The notes: a model not told the origin generated them from the sequence alone. A DNA stretch of 64,000 nt from RGIG7450 sp045648785 (GCA_045648785.1 JAZROP010000041.1:1-64000); one strand, 5' to 3'; positions 24,331 through 34,067 are shown, counted from the stretch's first letter. Program-made: numbers and translations.

Positions 24331-25749
24331 TTGAAGATACTTTTTGCAGCAAGTGAGGCGGCGCCATTTGTTAAATCGGGCGGGCTTGGTGATGTTATGG
24401 GAGCACTTCCACCTGCTCTTGCACAAAATAATAATATTGAAACATGTGTGGTTCTGCCTTTTTATGCATCAATAAAAAACTCAATAGACGCAGAGTTTGT
24501 CTGTAGTTTTAATGTGCCGCTTTCCTGGAGAAATGTGTATGCAGGCATTTATAAAAAGATAAGCAGAAATGTTACCTGGTATTTTATTGATAATAACTAT
24601 TATTTCGGCAGGGATTGTTACGGATATGATGACGATGGGGAAAGGTTTGCTTTTTTTGATAAGGCGGTTGTCGAAGCAATATCTTACATAGATTTTGCTC
24701 CCGATTTAATTCATCTTAACGATTGGCAGACTGGATTTATACCACTTTTTTTAAAAGCTCATTACTCGGACATTCCAATCTATCGTGGTATTAAAACTAT
24801 ATTTACGATACACAATATTGAATATCAGGGCAAGGCAAACCCAGACTTTTTAAATGATGTTCTTGGCGTGGATGAGTATTGGCGCGGTGCGGCAGAACAT
24901 GATGGTATGATAAATGCAGTAAAGTGTGCTATTGAGCTGGCTGACAAGGTTACAACGGTTTCTGACACCTATGCTCATGAGATTAAACATGCATATTTTG
25001 CGGCAGGACTTGAAAGTGTTACCGAACGAAATTCACACAAACTTATGGGAATTGTAAATGGAATAGATAATGAAACTTTTAATCCGTCAACAGACTCAGG
25101 AGTTAGTGTAAAATATGGAAATAATACAGTTTATCTAAAAGATGAAAATAAAAAGAAACTTAGAAAACTCCTTGCACTTGAGGAAAGAGAGAATGTCCCA
25201 GTTTTTGCAATAATTTCAAGACTCGCTGAGCATAAGGGAATGGAACTTTTTGAAAGTATCTGGAAAGAGCTTTTAGAGCATGACTTACAGCTTGTTATAA
25301 TAGGAACAGGCGAAAAAAAGTATGAGGATTTTTTTAGATTTTTAGAATATTCTTATCCGGGAAAGGTTTCAGCCAATATAATGTTTGATACAGTGAGGGC
25401 ATCAAAGATTTATGCGGGGGCAGATTTTCTTTTGATGCCGTCAAAATCAGAGCCGTGCGGACTTTCGCAACTTATAGCAATGAGATATGGGTGCATACCT
25501 ATTGTTCGGGAAACAGGAGGGCTTGTAGACACAGTTCCGCCTATTGACACAGCAACTCTTGATGGACTCGGCTTTACATTTAAAACCTACAACCCCGGGG
25601 ACATGCTAGATGCAGTAAAGAGAGCTTCAGACTTTTACAGACAGAAAGATAAGTTTGAATATCTTCGCCGTAAAATAATGTCGGTAGATAATGGGTGGAA
25701 TAAAAGGGCAGCACAGTATATTGACCTATATAAAGAAATTTTATCATAA
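24331..25749 (+). CDS. glgA: Glycogen synthase (ADP-glucose)
   Basis: A 472-residue GT5 glycosyltransferase that extends alpha-1,4-glucan from ADP-glucose. It has the N-terminal KSGGLGDV motif (ADP-glucose binding) and C-terminal PSKSEPCGLSQLIAMRYG, the nucleotide site of the GT-B fold. Translation starts with TTG at 24331, which lies 7 nt after GAGGA; no ATG is near and the family always begins with this MKIL-type segment. Spacing to the flanking genes is 15 and 11 nt. Confidence 0.96.
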   Translation: MKILFAASEAAPFVKSGGLGDVMGALPPALAQNNNIETCVVLPFYASIKNSIDAEFVCSFNVPLSWRNVYAGIYKKISRNVTWYFIDNNYYFGRDCYGYDDDGERFAFFDKAVVEAISYIDFAPDLIHLNDWQTGFIPLFLKAHYSDIPIYRGIKTIFTIHNIEYQGKANPDFLNDVLGVDEYWRGAAEHDGMINAVKCAIELADKVTTVSDTYAHEIKHAYFAAGLESVTERNSHKLMGIVNGIDNETFNPSTDSGVSVKYGNNTVYLKDENKKKLRKLLALEERENVPVFAIISRLAEHKGMELFESIWKELLEHDLQLVIIGTGEKKYEDFFRFLEYSYPGKVSANIMFDTVRASKIYAGADFLLMPSKSEPCGLSQLIAMRYGCIPIVRETGGLVDTVPPIDTATLDGLGFTFKTYNPGDMLDAVKRASDFYRQKDKFEYLRRKIMSVDNGWNKRAAQYIDLYKEILS

Positions 25750-25760
25750 GGGGAATATAA

Positions 25761-28157
25761 ATGAAGCAAAAGGATTTTAAAACCAGACTTGAGGAAATAT
25801 CAGAAAAGAATTTTGGCTGCGGATTATCGGAGTTGACAAAGCATCAGCTTTATAAAATAATGTGCAGCGGAGTAAAGGACATTCTTGCAGAAAAAAACAG
25901 AGATTTTCATAAAAGAACAAAAAAGAAAAATGTATATTATATGTCAATGGAATTCCTTGTAGGAACATCCCTAAAAAATAATTTATATAATCTTGGAATG
26001 GAAAAACAGGCACAGGAGATAATTGACGAGCTAGGCTACAATATAAACGACTTTTATGAAATTGAGCCGGATGCAGGACTTGGTAACGGTGGTCTTGGAA
26101 GGCTTGCTTCCTGCTATATGGACTCAATGACTACTCTTAAAATTCCTGCAACGGGATTTTCTATAAGGTATGAATTTGGTATATTTAAACAAAAAATAAT
26201 TGATGCATGGCAAATGGAATTTCCTGATAACTGGCTGGCTAATGGAGAGGTTTGGCTTAACTCCAGACCTGATGATGCTGTTGAGATAAAACTTGGCGGA
26301 AGAGTCCAGGAGCATTGGGATGAAAAAGGGTTCCGTGGGGAACTTGTAGATTATGATTCGGTTATGGCAGTGCCGCACGACCTTTATATTTCAGGTTATA
26401 ATTCCACAGCGGTTAATCGACTTGTTTTGTGGAGTGCAGTTTCTCCGGACAGTATAGATATGAACTTGTTTTCGCGCGGAGATTATATGAAAGCGCTTGA
26501 AAAAAGTACAAAAGCAGAAGTTATTTCAAAGGTGCTTTATCCCGCAGACGACCACTTGGAGGGGAAAATTCTTAGAATAAAACAACAGTACTTTTTTGTT
26601 TCCGCGTCACTCCAGTCCATTGTTAAAGAGCATATATCTAAAAATGAAACTATTGAAAATCTGTACGAAAAAGTGGCAATTCATATAAATGACACGCATC
26701 CGTCTATGTGTGTGCCCGAGCTTATGAGAATTCTTATGGATGAGCATGGTTTAGGATGGGATAGTGCCTGGGAGATAACCTGCAAAACCTTAAGTTATAC
26801 AAATCACACGGTTATGAGCGAAGCATTAGAAAGATGGAACGAAAGTATGTTTGCAGGTCAACTGCCAAGAATTTATCAGATTATATCGGAAATTAACAGG
26901 CGGCTTGTAGAAAAACTTTACAAAATTTATCCAGGCGATATTGCGAAAATAGATTACATGTCGGTTATTTCGGGTGGAGAAATTAAAATGGCTAACCTCT
27001 GCCTTGCGGCATGTCATAAAATAAATGGCGTATCAAAGCTTCACACAGATATTCTTGTATCAAGCATTTTCCGCGATTACTATAATATAAATAAAGAAAA
27101 ATTTATTAATGTAACAAACGGTATTAACTACAGAAGATGGCTTTGTCAGGCAAATCCGGACCTAACCGATTATATTACAGAGCTTATTGGAGATGGATTT
27201 TTAAAAAATGCTGAAAAGCTTGAAGATTTGATTAAATTTTCGGGGGATAAAAAAGTTCTTGAAAACCTTCGTAAAATTAAGCAAAATAATAAGAAGCGGC
27301 TTGCTGATTATATAGAGAAAGCAAACGGCATAAACGTAGATTTAGACTCAATCTTTGATGTGCAGATAAAAAGACTGCACGAATATAAGCGCCAGTTGTT
27401 AAATGCCCTGCACATAATGTATTTATATAAAGAAATAAAAAGAGGGGCAACTGATATAATGCCCAGAACATTTATTTTTGCAGCTAAAGCTTCGCCGGGA
27501 TATTTTATGGCAAAACAGATTATAAGGCTGATTGTAACTTTATCCGAGCTTATAAATAACGACCATCAGGCGAGAGATATTATAAAAATTGTTTTTATTG
27601 AGGACTATAAAGTTTCACTTGCAGAAAAGATTATTCCAGCGGCTGAAATATCACAGCAGATATCAGTTGCAGGCAAGGAAGCCTCTGGTACAGGAAATAT
27701 GAAGCTTATGATCAACGGCGCGGTGACGCTTGGTACACTTGACGGTGCCAATGTGGAGATTTTTGAACAGGTGGGAGAGGATAATATTTTCCTGTTTGGT
27801 CTTAAATCTGAAGAAACTGAAAAGTTTAGACAACAGGGATATAATCCGTCTGAATTTTTAAAATCAATCCCCGTACTAAATGAAGTTGTTTCTATGTTGA
27901 CCTCGGGTGAACTCGGAGCAAAGTTCGATGACATAGCCAGGGCGCTTTTGTCGGGTGGATATGGCAGAGCGGATGAATATCTAACGCTTGCGGATTTTAA
28001 ATCATATGCGACCGCCCAGAAAAAGGTGGGAGAAGTCTATATGGATAAGGATAAGTTTACTAATATGTCGCTTATTAATATTGCAAAGTCAGGAATTTTT
28101 TCTGCAGACAGGTCTGTGAGGGAATATGCAGAAAAAATATGGAATATTAAAGTATGA
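25761..28157 (+). CDS. glgP: Glycogen/maltodextrin phosphorylase
   Basis: A 798-residue GT35 phosphorylase, full length. It releases glucose-1-phosphate from the chain ends of glycogen. Typical landmarks: YYMSMEFLVG near the N-terminus, DAGLGNGGLGRLASC, NDTHPS, and the PLP lysine in GTGNMKLMINGA towards the C-terminus. Its presence in the same operon as the synthesis genes means that storage and mobilisation are expressed together. Its stop overlaps the next start by 4 nt (ATGA). Confidence 0.97.
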   Translation: MKQKDFKTRLEEISEKNFGCGLSELTKHQLYKIMCSGVKDILAEKNRDFHKRTKKKNVYYMSMEFLVGTSLKNNLYNLGMEKQAQEIIDELGYNINDFYEIEPDAGLGNGGLGRLASCYMDSMTTLKIPATGFSIRYEFGIFKQKIIDAWQMEFPDNWLANGEVWLNSRPDDAVEIKLGGRVQEHWDEKGFRGELVDYDSVMAVPHDLYISGYNSTAVNRLVLWSAVSPDSIDMNLFSRGDYMKALEKSTKAEVISKVLYPADDHLEGKILRIKQQYFFVSASLQSIVKEHISKNETIENLYEKVAIHINDTHPSMCVPELMRILMDEHGLGWDSAWEITCKTLSYTNHTVMSEALERWNESMFAGQLPRIYQIISEINRRLVEKLYKIYPGDIAKIDYMSVISGGEIKMANLCLAACHKINGVSKLHTDILVSSIFRDYYNINKEKFINVTNGINYRRWLCQANPDLTDYITELIGDGFLKNAEKLEDLIKFSGDKKVLENLRKIKQNNKKRLADYIEKANGINVDLDSIFDVQIKRLHEYKRQLLNALHIMYLYKEIKRGATDIMPRTFIFAAKASPGYFMAKQIIRLIVTLSELINNDHQARDIIKIVFIEDYKVSLAEKIIPAAEISQQISVAGKEASGTGNMKLMINGAVTLGTLDGANVEIFEQVGEDNIFLFGLKSEETEKFRQQGYNPSEFLKSIPVLNEVVSMLTSGELGAKFDDIARALLSGGYGRADEYLTLADFKSYATAQKKVGEVYMDKDKFTNMSLINIAKSGIFSADRSVREYAEKIWNIKV

Positions 28158-29869
28158 GAATTCTCTTTGACAGTAAAGAAGAAAAGTATAAAAAGCCGTT
28201 TGGGGCAATAAAGATGGGGCAAGTATGTTATTTTAACATACTTGTCCCTGAAAGCTGTCCGGCTGAAAAGGTTTATATTATTTTTGAAATGAACGGGAAA
28301 GAAATTTGCTATGAAATGCAGCGGTTTGAAAGTAAGAATGAATATGTAAGTTTTAAAACTGAACTCTTTTTTGATATTCCCGGTTTATATTTTTATAGGT
28401 TCTATATCAAAAAGGCTGATGGTGGATTTAATCTTTTTAAACAGGGATACACAGACACTAATATGGAGGCGGGGGAAAAATGGCAACTTACTTGCTACGA
28501 CTCAAGCTACCATGCGCCCGAGTGGGCAAAGGGTGCAGTTATTTATCAAATATTTCCCGACCGCTATAACAAAAAGGGTAAGTGTGACCTTTCGGAAAAA
28601 CTGCTCCCTTTTAAAATACATGCAAATTTCAGCGACTCTCCCGACTGTCAGCCTGATGACGAGGGCAACTGGAATAATGATTTTTTTGGAGGAAATTTAG
28701 CTGGAATTGTGGAAAAGCTAGATTATATAAAAGATTTAGGTGTTGACACGATATATCTTAACCCAATTGTCAAGGCTTTTTCCAATCACAGATATGATAC
28801 TGCGGATTATTTATCTGTTGACCCTATGCTTGGCAATTTAAATGATTTTAAAAACCTGTGTGATGAATCACATAAAAGGAACATTAAAATTATTTTTGAC
28901 GGGGTATATAATCATACCGGAAAAAGAAGCATATATTTTGAGTCGGCAGTAAATGATGATAAATCTCCCTATAAAGACTGGTATGATTTTAAGAATTTTC
29001 CGCATGATTATGTATCGTGGTGGGGAATAAGTACTTTGCCTCAAATAAAAAAAGGTCACCCTGATTTTATAAAATTTATTACAGAAAAAGTAATTCCTTT
29101 TTGGCTAAATCTTGGAGCTGATGGGGTAAGACTAGATGTCGCGGATGAACTGACAGATGAGTTTATAGAAAAAATATCACAATCAGCCAAAAATGTTAAG
29201 CAGGAAGCCCTTGTTATAGGTGAGGTTTGGGAGGATGCATCCAACAAAATAAGCTACGGAGAGCAAAGAAGATATCTTCTGGGCAGAGAGCTTGATTCGG
29301 TGATGAACTACCCGTTTTTAAATGCTATTGTGGGTTTTGTAAAAGGAGAAAAAAGTGCAGAGCAGTTTGCATATGAAGTAATGACAATAACAGAAAATTA
29401 TCCTCCGGATATTTTGAATTGTTCTATGAATATGCTTTCAACGCATGATACGGCGAGAATTTTAACTCAACTTGATGGAAATAAAATAGCTTTGAAAACT
29501 GCAATGTTTTTACAGTTTATGCTACCAGGGTCTCCATCAATATATTATGGCGATGAAATTGGCATGGAAGGCGGAAAAGATCCATTTAACAGAGGATATT
29601 TCAAGTGGGATGATATGAATTTTGAGTTAAGAGGCTATGTCAGAAAATTATGCGAGTTAAAGCACAGATTTCCCCAACTGAGAACGGGGAGGATTAAATT
29701 TTTAAACAATGAAAATACTGTTGTATTCATCAGAGAAAACTTGAAGATTGTTGTTAATATGACTGATGTAACCCATGAGGAAAATGGAGAAATTATTTTT
29801 TCGGAAAACACAAGGGAAAATAAAATAAATAAATATGGATTTGCTATAATAAATAATGCCACTCAATAA
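28154..29869 (+). CDS. GH13 alpha-glycosidase (neopullulanase/cyclomaltodextrinase-like)
   Basis: A 571-residue cytosolic GH13 enzyme with no signal peptide. The N-terminal beta domain (about 1-110) resembles the CBM34 module of maltogenic amylases and neopullulanases. The barrel carries the Asp nucleophile in GVRLDVADEL, the Glu in GEVWED and the Asp in STHDTAR. It probably trims short dextrins left by GlgP; linkage specificity is unknown. The ATG overlaps the glgP stop, and it closes the six-gene glycogen operon. Confidence 0.9.
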   Translation: MRILFDSKEEKYKKPFGAIKMGQVCYFNILVPESCPAEKVYIIFEMNGKEICYEMQRFESKNEYVSFKTELFFDIPGLYFYRFYIKKADGGFNLFKQGYTDTNMEAGEKWQLTCYDSSYHAPEWAKGAVIYQIFPDRYNKKGKCDLSEKLLPFKIHANFSDSPDCQPDDEGNWNNDFFGGNLAGIVEKLDYIKDLGVDTIYLNPIVKAFSNHRYDTADYLSVDPMLGNLNDFKNLCDESHKRNIKIIFDGVYNHTGKRSIYFESAVNDDKSPYKDWYDFKNFPHDYVSWWGISTLPQIKKGHPDFIKFITEKVIPFWLNLGADGVRLDVADELTDEFIEKISQSAKNVKQEALVIGEVWEDASNKISYGEQRRYLLGRELDSVMNYPFLNAIVGFVKGEKSAEQFAYEVMTITENYPPDILNCSMNMLSTHDTARILTQLDGNKIALKTAMFLQFMLPGSPSIYYGDEIGMEGGKDPFNRGYFKWDDMNFELRGYVRKLCELKHRFPQLRTGRIKFLNNENTVVFIRENLKIVVNMTDVTHEENGEIIFSENTRENKINKYGFAIINNATQ

Positions 29870-29880
29870 ATTGAGTGGCA
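29857..29880. terminator. Stem-loop between convergent GH13 and rhaB genes
   Basis: TGCCACTCAA (29857-29866) and TTGAGTGGCA (29871-29880) form a 10-bp stem with a 4-nt loop that includes the GH13 stop codon. No strong T run on either side, so termination is likely but perhaps partial. Confidence 0.55.
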
Positions 29881-29888
29881 TCAACACT

Positions 29889-31376
29889 TTATTTAAGACC
29901 GGTAACAGTTAAGAATTTTTCATAAGCGGCAGTCCATGCATCCTGCTCGGTGGGGAGATACTCTTTTGTATCAAAAGAGTTTATAACCACCTTGCGTGCC
30001 TCGGCAAGAGACTTAATTTTTCCAAGGGATGTGAGCTGCATAAGTGCATTTCCTGTTCCTGTTGCTTCAACAGGTCCGGCAACAACTTTTTTTCCTGTTG
30101 CACAGGAGATAAGCGTGCAAACCATTGTATCTTTAATGCCACCGCCAACCATATGTATTACATCAAGGGTTTTGCCTAAAGTATCTTCCATACCCTTTAC
30201 GGCGTATGCACATTTCATTGCAATGCTTTGTGCCGCGCAGCGAATAACTTCACCCTCTGTTTCGGGAACTTTCTGACCTGTTTTTTTGCAATATTCACGA
30301 ATTCTTTTCGGCATATTTCCAGGGCCTGCAAAGGCTTCGTCATCGGGATTGATGAAAGACTCAAATGGTTCTGCCTGCCATGCTGCTTTTTCAAGAGCAT
30401 CAAAGGAGAAGTCTTTACCCTCGCGTTTCCACTGGCGTCTGCTTTCCTGGATAATCCAAAGTCCCATAATGTTCTTAAGGAAACGGATTTTGTTTTCAAC
30501 ACCGCCCTCGTTTGTGAAGTCATACTCAAAGCTTTTTTCGGAAATAACTGGCTGGTCCGATTCAACACCCAAAAGTGCCCATGTACCTGTGCTTATGTAT
30601 GCATAATCATATCCGCCTGTGGCAGGAACGGAAGCAACTGCTGAAGCGGTGTCATGAGAGCCAACAGCAATAACAGGAACTTTCGGACAACCAAGTTCTT
30701 CGCAAATGTCATCCGAAAGCATACCGATTTTTTCACCTGGGTGAATTATATCGCAAAAAAGGTCTCTTTTTATTCCAAGCTTTCCTATAAGCTCGTCATC
30801 CCATGTTTTTGTATATGGATTAAGAAGCTGAGAGGTTGAAGAAATAGTATATTCATTTTTCATTTCACCTGTCAAAAAATAGTTGAACAGGTCAGGAGTG
30901 AAAAGTAGCTTGTTTGCAATTTTGAGTGACGGGTCATCGTTTTTAACCATTGACAGAAGCTGAAAAATGGTATTAAAGAAATTGAACTGGATGCCTGTTC
31001 TGTCAAAAATATATTTTTTTCCAACCATTTTGTCTGCTTCATCAATCATGCCATTTGTTCTGGTATCGCGATAGTGGTAGGGATTTGCAATAAGCTGACC
31101 ATTTTTGTCAAGCAATCCAAAGTCAACACCCCAAGTATCTATACCGATTGCTTCAAAATCTGTATGACCATTATTGATTGTGTTTAAAATACCCTGTTTA
31201 ATTTCAAAAAACAGACGCATAATGTCCCAACGATATGTTCCGGAAACCATTACAGGGTCGTTAGAAAAACGATGCATCTCGTCCATTGTAATTTTCTCAC
31301 CATCAAATGTGAAAAGCAGTGCGCGGCCACTTGATGCACCAAAGTCAAAGGCAAGTACTTTAGATTGTTTACTCAT
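29889..31376 (-). CDS. rhaB: Rhamnulokinase
   Basis: A 495-residue FGGY sugar kinase. The N-terminal phosphate motif is FDFGASSGR, characteristic of rhamnulokinase rather than xylulokinase or glycerol kinase; GIDTWGVDFG, the HDTASAV segment and VGGGIKD follow. It phosphorylates L-rhamnulose in rhamnose breakdown. No other rhamnose gene (isomerase, aldolase, regulator, transporter) is in the window; instead it follows the NfeD and SPFH genes by 13 nt, an unusual place. Ribosome site AAGGAG. Confidence 0.93.
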   Translation of the reverse strand: MSKQSKVLAFDFGASSGRALLFTFDGEKITMDEMHRFSNDPVMVSGTYRWDIMRLFFEIKQGILNTINNGHTDFEAIGIDTWGVDFGLLDKNGQLIANPYHYRDTRTNGMIDEADKMVGKKYIFDRTGIQFNFFNTIFQLLSMVKNDDPSLKIANKLLFTPDLFNYFLTGEMKNEYTISSTSQLLNPYTKTWDDELIGKLGIKRDLFCDIIHPGEKIGMLSDDICEELGCPKVPVIAVGSHDTASAVASVPATGGYDYAYISTGTWALLGVESDQPVISEKSFEYDFTNEGGVENKIRFLKNIMGLWIIQESRRQWKREGKDFSFDALEKAAWQAEPFESFINPDDEAFAGPGNMPKRIREYCKKTGQKVPETEGEVIRCAAQSIAMKCAYAVKGMEDTLGKTLDVIHMVGGGIKDTMVCTLISCATGKKVVAGPVEATGTGNALMQLTSLGKIKSLAEARKVVINSFDTKEYLPTEQDAWTAAYEKFLTVTGLK

Positions 31377-31389
31377 GATGTGCTCCTTT

Positions 31390-32322
31390 TTAGTTATTTA
31401 TTTCTTTAGTATCCGACCACAACTCTTTAACGGAGGTTGCAAGTGATGCAACACCCTGAAGTTCAGATGGTATAATTAATTTGGTTGATTTTCCGTCAGC
31501 GACTTTTTCAAGTGCTTCATAGCTTTTTAAAATAAGCACTTCTTTGTTGGGATTTGCTTTGTTTAAAAGTTCAATACCATCAGCGGTTGCCTGCTGAACA
31601 CGAAGTATTGCCTCGGCTTCACCTTCGGCTTTTTTGATTGTTGCCTCTTTTTCAGCTTCTGCATAAAGTATCTGCGATTCCTTTTCGGCCTCAGCCTTTA
31701 AAATCTGTGCCTGTTTTTCACCTTCGGCAACAAGTATAGCACTTTTCTTGTCACCTTCTGCACGCAGGATAGCTTCGCGCCGTTCGCGTTCAGCCTTCAT
31801 CTGTTTTTCCATGGCGTCACGGATTTCTTTTGGAGGCATAATATTTTTAAGTTCAACACGATTGATTTTTATACCCCACGGGTCGGTAGCTTCGTCCAAA
31901 ATTGTTCGCATCTTTGTATTAACAACATCACGGGAGGTGAGCGTTTCGTCAAGCTCCATATCACCGATAATGTTTCTGAGTGTTGTTGCAGTAAGATTTT
32001 CAATAGCAACAAGAGGACGGTCTACACCATAAGTATAAAGCTTAGGTTCTGTAATCTGGTAATAAATTACAGTATCAATTTGCATGGTAACATTATCTTT
32101 TGTAATAACTGGCTGAGGGTCAAAATCAACAACCTGTTCCTTTATAGAAACCTTTTTTGAAATCTTGTCAATAAACGGAACTTTAAAATGAAGTCCGACA
32201 CTCCAGGTTTCTTTGTATGCACCAAGGCGTTCAACAATATAGGCATGCGCCTGGGGTACAATTTTAATATTTGCAATAATTAAAATTGCAGCAATAATAA
32301 GGACAATAAATATTAATTCCAT
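31390..32322 (-). CDS. SPFH/stomatin-like membrane protein (QmcA/paraslipin type)
   Basis: A 310-residue SPFH protein: one N-terminal membrane segment (about 2-20), the SPFH domain (about 22-165), and a long Ala/Glu/Lys coiled coil (about 165-240) with the repeated AEGEK/AEAEKE pattern, ending in a short C-terminal region. Such proteins oligomerise into membrane microdomain scaffolds. The gene lies 3 nt behind nfeD, the classical partner pair. Confidence 0.93.
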   Translation of the reverse strand: MELIFIVLIIAAILIIANIKIVPQAHAYIVERLGAYKETWSVGLHFKVPFIDKISKKVSIKEQVVDFDPQPVITKDNVTMQIDTVIYYQITEPKLYTYGVDRPLVAIENLTATTLRNIIGDMELDETLTSRDVVNTKMRTILDEATDPWGIKINRVELKNIMPPKEIRDAMEKQMKAERERREAILRAEGDKKSAILVAEGEKQAQILKAEAEKESQILYAEAEKEATIKKAEGEAEAILRVQQATADGIELLNKANPNKEVLILKSYEALEKVADGKSTKLIIPSELQGVASLATSVKELWSDTKEINN

Positions 32323-32325
32323 ACA

Positions 32326-32766
32326 TTACATTCCTTTCATTTTAACTATAAGCTTAACACCTGAAATTTCAACAATTTCAACAACTTCACGCTCGGAAAT
32401 AATAAATCCGTGCTCCGAACGGGCTGACCATACATTGCCGTCAATTTTAACCTGACCTGTTCCTGCAAGGTTATCAATTTTTTCGATAACAATAGCCTGT
32501 TTACCTACAAGACTGTCAATATTGGTAGAGGTCTTACGGATATATTTTACTGCCAAAGGGCGTGTAAAAATAAGCAGAACAACTGTAGCAACAACAAAGA
32601 AAATAATCTGGAGAGAAGAACTGCCTCCAAGTGCTGATACAACCATTGCTGCAATGGCACCAAATCCAAACCATATAGTTGTTAAATTGACGGTAAGTGC
32701 TTCAACAGCAAACAAAACAATTGCAATTACAAGCCACAAAAATTCAGAATTAGTTAAAAAATCCAT
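32326..32766 (-). CDS. NfeD family membrane protein
   Basis: About 146 residues: several membrane segments in the first 90 residues and a C-terminal OB-fold (about 95-146, GKQAIVIEKIDN onwards). This is the short NfeD1b-like form that pairs with SPFH proteins. The start is ATG 32766 with GGAGGTG before it. The frame stays open further upstream, into the repeat region, but without a ribosome site. Confidence 0.9.
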   Translation of the reverse strand: MDFLTNSEFLWLVIAIVLFAVEALTVNLTTIWFGFGAIAAMVVSALGGSSSLQIIFFVVATVVLLIFTRPLAVKYIRKTSTNIDSLVGKQAIVIEKIDNLAGTGQVKIDGNVWSARSEHGFIISEREVVEIVEISGVKLIVKMKGM

Positions 32767-32791
32767 GTAAACACCTCCATACAGTAATTCT

Positions 32792-32860
32792 TTGCGAAAG
32801 CAAAGCAAGGTTCCGGGGACCCATCGCAATCTTTGATTGCGTTAATGGGTCGGGTTGTTA
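32792..32860 (-). repeat. Intergenic repeat, copy 1 (69 nt)
   Basis: First of two tandem 69-nt units, differing by one base, between prfB and nfeD. Each contains a nested hairpin: GACCCAT/ATGGGTC outside and CGCAATC/GATTGCG inside, followed (minus strand) by CCCGGAACCTTGC. A diverged third copy lies at 62753. Confidence 0.85.
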
Positions 32861-32929
32861 TTGCGAAAGCAAAGCAAGGTTCCGGGGACCCATCGCAATC
32901 TTTGATTGCGTTAATGGGTCGGGTTCTTA
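32861..32929 (-). repeat. Intergenic repeat, copy 2 (69 nt), abutting the prfB stop
   Basis: Identical to copy 1 except one base (C for G at 32926). Its outer end contains the prfB stop codon (TTA, 32927-32929). Copy 3 contains the pgk stop in the same position, so the family seems to sit directly at 3' ends of genes in one orientation. Confidence 0.85.
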
Positions 32930-34049
32930 TTTTTCCTTCAGATTGCCAAGACTTTGGCGTTTTAAGTATTCATTTATAAAACCATCAATTTCTCCATCCA
33001 TAACTGCACCAACATTACCCATTTCGTAATCTGTACGATGGTCTTTCACCATTGTATAAGGATGGAAAACATATGAACGAATCTGGCTACCCCAAGCAAT
33101 ATCCTTCATATTGCCCTTGATATCCTCAATTTTATCCATTTTTTCACGCTCAGCTATTTCCAGAAGCTTGGATTTAAGCATTTTCATACAGGTTTCTCTG
33201 TTCTGAATCTGTGAGCGTTCTGTCTGGCATGCAACTACAATTCCTGTAGGAATATGTGTAATTCTGACGGCGGATTCGGTTTTATTAACATGCTGACCGC
33301 CTGCACCACTGGAACGATAGGTATCTACCTTTAAATCTTCGGTGCGAATTGTAATTTCGATATCATCATCAAACTCGGGCATAACATCAAGTGATGCAAA
33401 TGATGTGTGGCGTCTGCCCGAAGCATCAAATGGTGAAATGCGAACAAGTCTGTGAACGCCCTTTTCAGTTTTTGCATATCCGTAAACATTTGTGCCTGAA
33501 ATAAGCATTGTAACACTTTTAACACCGGCATCATCGCCATCTAAAATATCAAGGATTTTTGTTTCAAAGCCGCGTCTTTCAGCCCATCTGAGATACATTC
33601 TCATGAGCATTTGCACCCAATCCTGTGCCTCGGTTCCGCCAGCGCCTGCATGAAGTGACAAAATTGCGTTGTTTTTGTCATATGGACCGGTAAGTAGGGT
33701 ATCAAGACGCATTTTTTCATAATTTTCAGTTAAGTTTCGGCAGCCTGAAATAATTTCTTCTGCCATATTTGTATCATTTTCCTCGTTTGCCATATCAATC
33801 AGGAGAAGTAAATCTTCCCGCTCTGTGCAAAGAGATTCATATGATAAGATTTTTTCTTTAAGTGCTTTTGTTTTGCGGAGCACTTTTCCTGAGTTTTCCA
33901 TATCATCCCAGAAATCGGGGGCAGTTGCCTGATTTTCCAAATCTGAAAGTTCGGATTTTAGTGCAGGCAAGTTAAAGTGAATCACCTAACTCTTTAATGC
34001 CGTCTTCAAGATTTCTTAAAGATAATCTGTATTCTTCAAGCTCTAACAT
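32927..34049 (-). CDS. prfB: Peptide chain release factor 2, with programmed +1 frameshift
   Basis: RF2 recognises UAA and UGA. The main frame (to 32927) has the GGQ motif in SSGAGGQHVNKTES. Its true N-terminus is in another frame: ATG at 34049 starts 25 codons (MLELEEYRLSLRNLEDG...), ending CTT TAA at 33977-33972. Skipping one T after CTT gives AAC TTG CCT and joins the main frame, for about 373 residues. An AGGTG lies 5 nt before the slip codon. This is the classic RF2 autoregulatory site, except that the in-frame stop is UAA, not UGA. It follows secA by 18 nt. Confidence 0.93.
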
Positions 34050-34067
34050 TTTTTCACAACCTTTCAA

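Noticed and set aside
32792..32929. Tandem repeats as a CRISPR array
   Set aside because: Only two units, directly adjoining, with no spacers and no cas genes; the unit is a nested hairpin.
33972..33985. prfB frame break as a sequencing error or pseudogene
   Set aside because: The break sits at codon 26 with CTT-stop-C context and an upstream AGGTG, exactly the RF2 recoding design; the rest of the gene is intact.
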